From assembly GCA_021158305.1 (NCBI GenBank), contig JAGGUU010000025.1:1-11298 (forward strand): DNA of 11,298 nt, read 5' to 3'. How positions within the stretch are numbered: position 1 is the stretch's first letter; each line of letters begins with the position of its first letter. Source of the stretch: Candidatus Bathyarchaeota archaeon. Lineage in GTDB: Archaea > Thermoproteota > Bathyarchaeia > Bathyarchaeales > DTEX01. The notes under the pieces are model-generated. The model ran no database searches and was not told where the DNA came from. It was given only the letters and a program-made list of their open reading frames with translations. The translations under genes and the position numbers were made by a program. Shown here piece after piece: positions 6,825-11,298 of the stretch.

Positions 6825-7016
6825 GTTTCAAAACAGAAAATCCCATGAAGGGAATTGAAAGGGCAATGTAATTAAATTATTTAAAAGGAATTTTTCTGGG
6901 TTTCTGGCAGAAAATTTTTAGGCGGAAGCTTCTGTATGCTTTTTGGATGTTGCCTACGCGGATATGCGGTAGGTTTTGTGCTGGGGCTTCTTGAATGCGG
7001 TTGGTTATCTTGCGAT

Positions 7017-7874
7017 TTAGAGTTTTTTCCTCATTCTGTACATTGTCCAGAAGAAGGGCAATCTTGCATCCTGCCATCCTGCTCTTTCAAGGTGTTCCTC
7101 GGTTATTCCGGCTATTGGCAACTCCACTCCGAGCCATCTGTGACCGCGTGAGGAAACCACGTATGCAAGCGAGTTCAGAATCTTTATTGTGTCTTCTTTT
7201 TTCTTTGCGAAGATATATGAGAGAGTTACGAGTTCACTGCAGATCTTCTCACCACGGCTTATTGCCACGCCGAGGGTTTCATCATCTTTATTCGTTATCA
7301 GTATCGCCTTTTCCGGGTCGCTTTCGTAGGCTTCGAAGTATGCAGCAGCGAATCTGAGCCATTCATTCTCATCTCCTATAAAGTCTAGAAGCACCGGCAG
7401 TTCTTCAAGCATTATTGTGCGGATGCGTAGTCCTTTGGGTAGGGAGATTGATCTCCCTACGAGTTCAAGTAGCATTGATCGTCTTATATTAACGCATTTA
7501 TAGCCATACTTTTCGTAGAAGGGGCGGGCGAAGGGAGTGCCTGTCTCCACTATGCGGACTCCTTCCTCGCGGGCTTTCTCCTCAATAGCCTTGAGCAACA
7601 TGCCGCCGACTCCTCGGCTTCTGTGACTTGGGTGAACAGCTATCCAGTTGATGACGGCTCTGTCATCCTTAAGCTCTCCAACTACGAATCCCACGGGATC
7701 GCCTCGATCGGTCTCGGCTATGAAAAGGCATTCACGGTTACTCATCAGCCGCTGGACTATTCTGTATCCTATGAGCCAGCTTAGACGGGCAGTCTCGAGG
7801 AAGGACTGGTTTGCTATGCGTACAACGCTGGATACATCGGACGGCTTCATCTGTCTGATTCTATATTTCATCAT
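7017..7874 (-). CDS. GNAT-family N-acetyltransferase with a C-terminal extension
   Basis: Predicted acetyl-CoA-dependent N-acyltransferase, 285 aa. The N-terminal GNAT domain (about 4-135) shows the N-terminal strand-helix (RIRQMKPSD), the motif A strand INWIAVHP (75-82), the acetyl-CoA pyrophosphate loop RSRGVG (85-90), and motif B FYEKYGYKCV (119-128). About 150 residues follow and look like a second, degenerate GNAT-like half (RIRTIMLEELPVLLDFI...), with no acetyl-CoA loop that I can see. The substrate is unknown. Two adjacent ATGs (7874 and 7871) follow GGAGGT; the second has the better spacing (7 bases), so the protein may begin one residue later. It appears monocistronic, with its own TATA-like box and a long gap downstream. 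Confidence 0.85.
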   Translation of the reverse strand: MMKYRIRQMKPSDVSSVVRIANQSFLETARLSWLIGYRIVQRLMSNRECLFIAETDRGDPVGFVVGELKDDRAVINWIAVHPSHRSRGVGGMLLKAIEEKAREEGVRIVETGTPFARPFYEKYGYKCVNIRRSMLLELVGRSISLPKGLRIRTIMLEELPVLLDFIGDENEWLRFAAAYFEAYESDPEKAILITNKDDETLGVAISRGEKICSELVTLSYIFAKKKEDTIKILNSLAYVVSSRGHRWLGVELPIAGITEEHLERAGWQDARLPFFWTMYRMRKKL

Positions 7875-7913
7875 GGCGACCTCCTATTAGGGATCATCCT
7901 TTCCTTAATCCAT

Positions 7914-7921
7914 CAATATTT
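7914..7921 (-). promoter_or_regulatory. TATA-like box of the GNAT gene
   Basis: AAATATTG on the minus strand is preceded by GAAG. The predicted transcript start is near 7891, about 17 bases before the ATG, leaving room for the strong GGAGGT at 7879-7884. It lies in the 191-base divergent region shared with vapBC. Confidence 0.35.
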
Positions 7922-8023
7922 CTTCAATTAGACTGCTACATCTTTCCCTTTAGGTTCTCTCTTTGATGGGTTGCGTGTAAGCATATGTTTATAGTCGTTA
8001 TTAAGGCAGGAAAAATGTAAACC

Positions 8024-8030
8024 TTTATTT
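8024..8030 (+). promoter_or_regulatory. TATA-like box of the vapBC operon
   Basis: TTTATTT, preceded by GTAAACC, is about 39 bases before the vapB ATG. The predicted start is near 8053, followed by a GGTG ribosome-binding sequence at 8057-8060. Moderate match only. Confidence 0.35.
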
Positions 8031-8065
8031 CTTACCTATTAATAACTACTTAATTTGGTGTATAT

Positions 8066-8296
8066 ATGGGTAAATACGTAACTGTTTCAACGAAGATTCC
8101 CGAAGAACTGAAAAGAAGAATGATTAAGCTCGGAATAAAACCCTCCAGTTTTCTAAGGAAGGCTATAGAAGAGGAGGTTAAGAAGAGGGAAATCAAGAGG
8201 ATTGAGGAGCAGATAAGGAAGCTTAGACGTGTGCTTGAAAAGATAAGTGTGGAAGATGTTGTTAGAGGCGTTAGAGAAGATAGGGATGTGAGATGA
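8066..8296 (+). CDS. vapB: VapB-type antitoxin, ribbon-helix-helix
   Basis: Small basic protein of 76 aa that fits the archaeal CopG-like VapB antitoxins. An N-terminal beta ribbon (YVTVSTKIP, 4-12) is followed by two helices (EELKRRMIKLG and PSSFLRKAIEEEVKKRE, about 13-42) forming a DNA-binding ribbon-helix-helix. The remaining charged helical tail (43-76) would wrap the toxin. It would neutralise VapC and repress its own promoter. Its stop codon overlaps the vapC start in ATGA, the classic arrangement of such pairs. The ATG follows a GGTG five bases upstream. Identification rests on domain pattern plus partner gene. Confidence 0.82.
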   Translation: MGKYVTVSTKIPEELKRRMIKLGIKPSSFLRKAIEEEVKKREIKRIEEQIRKLRRVLEKISVEDVVRGVREDRDVR

Positions 8297-8703
8297 GGTT
8301 CATCTTCGATTCTTCCTCCATTTTTAGGGCAATACAAACCAATAGGGTTAGAATTCTCGTGGAGGGATATACTTTAGATCTGGCTAGATATGAGCTTGGA
8401 AATATCCTCTGGAAGGAGCACGCCCTATATAAGCGGTTAACCATAGGAGAACTTGAAGATCTTATGAATATAATGAAAGATGTTCTCGGGCTGATGCGTA
8501 TATTAAGGACGGATTGCCACGAAAAAGATATATTAAGGTTATCTGTGAGGATGGGGATAACATTCTATGATGCATCCTACTGCTACTTCGCCGATAGAGA
8601 TCAGATGGTGCTAGTAACGGAAGATAGAGAGCTTATAAGGAACGCTATGGAGGCGAATGTAAAAGCCGTAACACTTAACTCTCTCGGTTCATCATTAGCA
8701 TGA
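8293..8703 (+). CDS. vapC: VapC-type toxin, PIN-domain ribonuclease
   Basis: PIN-domain protein of 136 aa, the usual VapC length, expected to be a Mg/Mn-dependent endoribonuclease held inactive by VapB. The acidic metal-binding set is visible: Asp6 in FIFDSSS, Glu34 in ARYELGNILW, Asp93 in TFYDASYCYFA and Asp111 in VTEDREL. All four positions are intact, so the toxin looks functional. It is translationally coupled to vapB by a 4-base overlap and is followed at once by a terminator-like hairpin, which makes vapBC a self-contained unit. The cellular RNA target cannot be read from the sequence. Confidence 0.88.
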   Translation: MRFIFDSSSIFRAIQTNRVRILVEGYTLDLARYELGNILWKEHALYKRLTIGELEDLMNIMKDVLGLMRILRTDCHEKDILRLSVRMGITFYDASYCYFADRDQMVLVTEDRELIRNAMEANVKAVTLNSLGSSLA

Positions 8704-8704
8704 T

Positions 8705-8729
8705 CTTTCCTCTGCGGGAAGCCTTTTTT
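8705..8729 (+). terminator. Intrinsic terminator-like hairpin after vapC
   Basis: A six-pair stem (CTTTCC with GGGAAG, one G-U pair), a loop of five bases and then a run of six T begin one base after the vapC stop codon. It would end vapBC transcription before the MoaD-like gene. Archaeal termination mostly needs only the T-run, so the hairpin may be secondary. Confidence 0.5.
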
Positions 8730-8757
8730 CTGAAATATCAAATTGGTGAGTCTCGGC

Positions 8758-9075
8758 ATGGCGAGGATAAGAGTGAAATACTTTGGTAAGATCCGTGAAT
8801 TGCTGGGCGTAAAGATTGAGGAATATGATATCGAGGAAGGAGCTACATTAGCCGACCTTCTCCTTCATTATGTGCCTCATAGACATAAAGATAAGTCTGA
8901 AGCTTGGAAGGAGATGATCTTTCGAAGAGTGAAGGGGGAGATGCTGGTGGACAGGGATGAGATGCCGATTCTCAAGAACTACCTGATACTTATAGATGGG
9001 AAATCTTCAGATCTCAAGCAGAAGCTTAAGGATGGAGACGAGATAGCGATACTTCCGCCGCCCGGTGGAGGATAA
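8758..9075 (+). CDS. MoaD/ThiS-family sulfur carrier protein, AOR-associated
   Basis: Ubiquitin-fold sulfur carrier of 105 aa. Seen: first strand RIRVKYFGKIRELLG (3-17), the GATLADLL helix start, the ILIDGK strand (77-82), the KLKDGDEIAILPPPGGG tail and a C-terminal Gly-Gly (three glycines). In this family the terminal Gly is adenylated and thiocarboxylated to deliver sulfur, here most likely for molybdopterin dithiolene formation. It is somewhat longer than a standard MoaD because of an inserted segment at about 40-68. It sits upstream of the ferredoxin and AOR genes, as MoaD-like genes do in several tungsten AOR clusters, which favours a role in the W-pterin cofactor over thiamine synthesis. 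The ATG at 8758 follows GGTGAG by eight bases. An in-frame TTG at 8743 is less likely. Confidence 0.85.
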   Translation: MARIRVKYFGKIRELLGVKIEEYDIEEGATLADLLLHYVPHRHKDKSEAWKEMIFRRVKGEMLVDRDEMPILKNYLILIDGKSSDLKQKLKDGDEIAILPPPGGG

Positions 9076-9184
9076 AGACATTTTTTGGATGATCAATAGG
9101 GGAATAAAATTTTGTTTGTTCATTCTTCTCTCTGCAGGAGCTAGCAACGAAAAAGAAGTCTCTATTTTATCCTCGAAACCAAAA

Positions 9185-9193
9185 AATAATATT
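9185..9193 (+). promoter_or_regulatory. TATA-like box before the ferredoxin-AOR genes
   Basis: AATAATATT, preceded by CGAAACC (BRE-like), lies in the 167-base gap between the MoaD-like gene and the ferredoxin gene. The predicted start is near 9215, 28 bases before the ferredoxin ATG. The ferredoxin-AOR pair could therefore be transcribed separately from the MoaD-like gene. Confidence 0.35.
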
Positions 9194-9242
9194 CAGCAAG
9201 CAATTATTATTTTGCCAGCTATAATTCTGGTTGGTGGAGAAG

Positions 9243-9770
9243 ATGTCAGAGACTGGACATATATGGATTGCAAGAGACTATTTCAGGTGCTCGGGCTGTA
9301 GAAGATGCGAGATAGTCTGTTCACTGCATCATGAGGGAAAGATATGGCCGGAGGCTTCACGCATCAGAGTCTTCATGCTTGTTCCCGGCGTGGAGATTCC
9401 ACATCTATGCGTCCAGTGTAGTGATTATCCCTGCGTCGACTCTTGTCCCGTAAACGCGTTATCTGTGGATAAGCGGACAGGAGCTGTTATTGTTGACAGG
9501 GAGAAGTGCACTGCCTGCGGGGAATGCATTGATGCTTGCCCAGGAAAGATTCCATACATCCATCCGGCCGAAAACTACGCTGTGATCTGCGATCTCTGTG
9601 GTGGTGATCCGAAATGCGTCGAGGCATGCAGGGAGGGCGGATGGAACGCTCTTGAAATAATAAAGCGTGAAGACATCCCTACATTGCGTCTTTACGCTAA
9701 GACTCCAGAGGAGATTACGAGAAATGTGATTCGCAAATTGTATGGAGAGGGATGGGAGGGAATGGTGTAA
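9243..9770 (+). CDS. Four-cluster polyferredoxin, electron-transfer subunit of the AOR (AorA-like)
   Basis: Iron-sulfur protein of 175 aa with sixteen cysteines in four groups: C16/19/22/26, C56/59/64/68, C89/92/95/99 and C116/119/125/129. Each suits one [4Fe-4S] cluster. The layout resembles DmsB/HycB-type electron-transfer subunits and the AorA polyferredoxin of bacterial tungsten AORs. It would carry electrons from the AOR catalytic subunit to a ferredoxin or other acceptor in the cytoplasm. No signal peptide or membrane segment is seen. The ATG at 9243 follows GGTGGAG; an in-frame TTG at 9231 lies inside that ribosome-binding region and is unlikely. Its stop codon shares one base with the AOR start (TAATG), so the two are co-translated and probably form one complex. 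Confidence 0.88.
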   Translation: MSETGHIWIARDYFRCSGCRRCEIVCSLHHEGKIWPEASRIRVFMLVPGVEIPHLCVQCSDYPCVDSCPVNALSVDKRTGAVIVDREKCTACGECIDACPGKIPYIHPAENYAVICDLCGGDPKCVEACREGGWNALEIIKREDIPTLRLYAKTPEEITRNVIRKLYGEGWEGMV

Positions 9771-11298
9771 TGAGAGGCTATGCAGGAAAGTTTCTTGAAG
9801 TGGATCTATCAACAGGAAGTGTTAAAGAATTAAGATTCGGCGATGAGATTCTTAGGCAGTATATTGGCGGCAGGGGGTTAGCTGTAAAGATCCTCTGGGA
9901 TAGGCTCGGCGGGAAATGGGAGACCGTTGATCCATTGGGACCAGAAAATATTCTTCTCATGCTCACTGGACCGCTGACGGGCTTTGCACCTGGAGCAAGA
10001 TTATGTGTGTCTGGAAAGTCTCCTCAAAGCAATGGAGTCGTTGGATCAACACTGGCGACGGAGTTGGCTGTTGATCTTAAATGCGCCGGATACGATGGCA
10101 TAATATTCACGGGGGAGTCTGAAAAACCGGTGTATCTCTTCATCAAGGACTCAGATGTTCAGATTAAGGATGCAAGTCACATATGGGGGAAGGACTGCAA
10201 GGAGACATTAAAGATTCTGATTAGGGAAGGAAGGGAGGAGCTGGAAAGCCGGTATAAGGGGCATGGGTTATGGAAGGATCCCTCCGCGGTCTATATTGGG
10301 CCGGCTGGTGAGAACAAGTCTCGACTGGCAATAGTTGCGTCTAAATGGGCTCATGCTGCGGGTTACGGCGGATATGGGGCTGTTATGGGATCGAAAAAGC
10401 TGAAGGCGGTCGTTGTTAAGGGAACTGGACCGCTGCCTGAAGTCTATGATATGGAAAAGACAATGAAAGTTGTTGATGAAATACTGAGAATAAACTTTAA
10501 AATGACGGTTTTTAGGCGTTGGGGGACTGGATATCTCGGATATGATGTCGGCGCCAAGCTTAGTTCCGAACCTGTGCGGAACTGGCAGGAGGAGTGGCAT
10601 GATGAGAAGAGCTTCGGTGTAGATCAGTTTGAAAGAGTATGGGTTAAGCCTTACTGGGGAGACTTCGGATGCCCAGTTACCTGCCTAAAATTGGCAGTGA
10701 TCAAGTCTGGCCCGCTGAAAGGAGCGATAACCGATAACCCTGACTATGAAAACCAAGCATATCTTGGAACAAATCTGGGAATATTCACTCCTGAAGAAAA
10801 CGTTTACATGACATCCCTAATAGATGACTTGGGTCTCTGCGGTATACAGACTGGAAACGTGCTTGGATTTGCAGGTGAGCTCTATCAGAGAGGTATACTC
10901 ACTAAGGATGACCTTGACGGATTAGAGCTTAATTGGGGGAATATGGAGGCCTTCGCTTCTCTAGCTAGGATGATAGCTGAGAGACGCGGGATCGGAGACG
11001 TGCTTGCCGAGGGAACATATAGGGCTGCCTTAAAGATAAGCGAGATGAAGGGAGTCGACGTATTGAAGTATGCCGTCATATCGAAGGGTATAGGCATAGG
11101 AGCCCATGGCGTAAGAAGCGGAGAAGACTATCCAGGCTACGAGTCTTACGCATGCTCCGTGCAGGGTGGAGATCACACCTCAACCGCTAGACTTCCAATC
11201 GACCACGACAATAGCGAGTTAAGAATGATACTCTATGATTCTGGAGTTCTCTGCTGGTTTAACTTCTTCGACCCGAAAGCTCGGGATCTAGTCTGGAA
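9770..11298 (+). CDS. Tungsten-containing aldehyde:ferredoxin oxidoreductase family catalytic subunit, 3' end cut by the window
   Basis: First 509 residues of an AOR-family enzyme (family length about 600-620). Such enzymes oxidise aldehydes to acids, or run in reverse, on a W- or Mo-bispyranopterin. N-terminal domain: RGYAGKFLEVDLSTG, YIGGRGLA (31-38), DPLGPEN, TGPLTGFAPGAR (66-77) and AGYDGIIFTGESEKPVYL. Second domain: cluster region DFGCPVTC (298-305), Glu327 in YENQAYLG (equivalent to active-site Glu313 of Pyrococcus furiosus AOR by my alignment), pterin motif DDLGLC (352-357), GGDH with His469, and Asp490...Cys495 (DSGVLC), where the fourth cluster cysteine should be. The first cluster cysteine is Asp298, and the first pterin motif ends in Cys, not Asp. 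The substrate is unknown; BamB-like or aldehyde activity are both conceivable. Start ATG overlaps the ferredoxin stop by one base. Confidence 0.9.
   Translation, partial: MRGYAGKFLEVDLSTGSVKELRFGDEILRQYIGGRGLAVKILWDRLGGKWETVDPLGPENILLMLTGPLTGFAPGARLCVSGKSPQSNGVVGSTLATELAVDLKCAGYDGIIFTGESEKPVYLFIKDSDVQIKDASHIWGKDCKETLKILIREGREELESRYKGHGLWKDPSAVYIGPAGENKSRLAIVASKWAHAAGYGGYGAVMGSKKLKAVVVKGTGPLPEVYDMEKTMKVVDEILRINFKMTVFRRWGTGYLGYDVGAKLSSEPVRNWQEEWHDEKSFGVDQFERVWVKPYWGDFGCPVTCLKLAVIKSGPLKGAITDNPDYENQAYLGTNLGIFTPEENVYMTSLIDDLGLCGIQTGNVLGFAGELYQRGILTKDDLDGLELNWGNMEAFASLARMIAERRGIGDVLAEGTYRAALKISEMKGVDVLKYAVISKGIGIGAHGVRSGEDYPGYESYACSVQGGDHTSTARLPIDHDNSELRMILYDSGVLCWFNFFDPKARDLVW

Larger units (their letters stand above)
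6679..7016. other. Non-coding stretch between the GNAT and PAP2 genes
   Basis: These 338 bases hold no convincing gene. The half nearest PAP2 is AT-rich and carries the PAP2 promoter candidates, a possible nine-codon leader reading frame with its own GAGG ribosome-binding sequence (6738-6764, minus) and a short inverted repeat (6688-6699). The half nearest the GNAT gene contains a perfect 13-base palindrome-like element TTTCTG-G-CAGAAA (6901-6913) and a bulged hairpin (6953-6973, CCTAC/GTAGG arms). On the minus strand one frame stays open from 7077 to 6877 but has no start codon or ribosome-binding site outside the GNAT gene. Confidence 0.6.

Noticed and set aside
6953..6973. Bulged hairpin CCTAC/GTAGG followed by TTTT on the plus strand, as a terminator
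   Set aside because: No plus-strand gene ends nearby, and on the minus strand there is no T-run after it. Kept only as a note in the gap description.
9065..9301. Plus-strand open frame of 78 codons across the gap between the MoaD-like and ferredoxin genes
   Set aside because: It begins inside the MoaD-like gene, overlaps the ferredoxin gene in another frame, and has no domain pattern. The gap is AT-rich and holds a promoter candidate.
1..11298. tRNA or rRNA genes, CRISPR arrays, insertion sequences
   Set aside because: Reading both strands showed no tRNA-like cloverleaf, no regularly spaced direct repeats, and no transposase-like protein or terminal repeats.

Overview
The window reads as archaeal DNA. 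Supporting features are a WtpABC/ModABC-type tungstate/molybdate importer of the archaeal kind, ribosome-binding sites of the GGAGGTGAT type, TATA-like boxes about 25 bases before likely transcription starts, a VapBC pair with a CopG-like antitoxin, and a tungsten aldehyde:ferredoxin oxidoreductase (AOR) operon. Frequent AGA/AGG and ATA codons and basic proteins suit a thermophilic or anaerobic lineage, possibly Thermoproteota/TACK. The exact taxon cannot be settled from sequence reading alone.

Layout. Positions 35-7874 are all on the minus strand. In transcription order they are a GNAT acetyltransferase (7874-7017), a non-coding stretch of 338 bases, a divergent PAP2-family membrane protein (6678-6019), an enolase-superfamily (mandelate racemase-like) enzyme, an SdhA/FrdA-like flavoprotein, and then wtpA-wtpB-wtpC. 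The three transport genes overlap one another and have their own promoter. Positions 8066-11298 are all on the plus strand. They hold vapB-vapC (4-base overlap), an intrinsic-terminator-like hairpin, a MoaD/ThiS-type sulfur carrier, a four-cluster polyferredoxin, and an AOR catalytic subunit cut by the window edge.

How the genes fit together. The two ends share a metal theme. WtpABC would import tungstate or molybdate, the MoaD-like protein would supply the dithiolene sulfur of the pyranopterin cofactor, and the AOR would use the W-bispyranopterin and pass electrons through its [4Fe-4S] cluster to the 16-cysteine ferredoxin. The ferredoxin-AOR pair resembles the AorA-AorB pair of bacterial tungsten AORs. 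The enolase-superfamily enzyme and the flavoprotein look like a two-gene catabolic module acting on an organic acid of unknown identity. A link from this module to the AOR is conjecture.

Most notable oddities: Asp replaces the first cluster cysteine of the AOR. Two abutting inverted repeats lie between the TATA box and start codon of wtpA, and a shorter related repeat precedes the PAP2 gene. The flavoprotein keeps two substrate-binding residues of succinate dehydrogenases/fumarate reductases but lacks the FAD-linking His motif and the usual catalytic Arg motif. The PAP2 protein has lost two of its canonical active-site residues.
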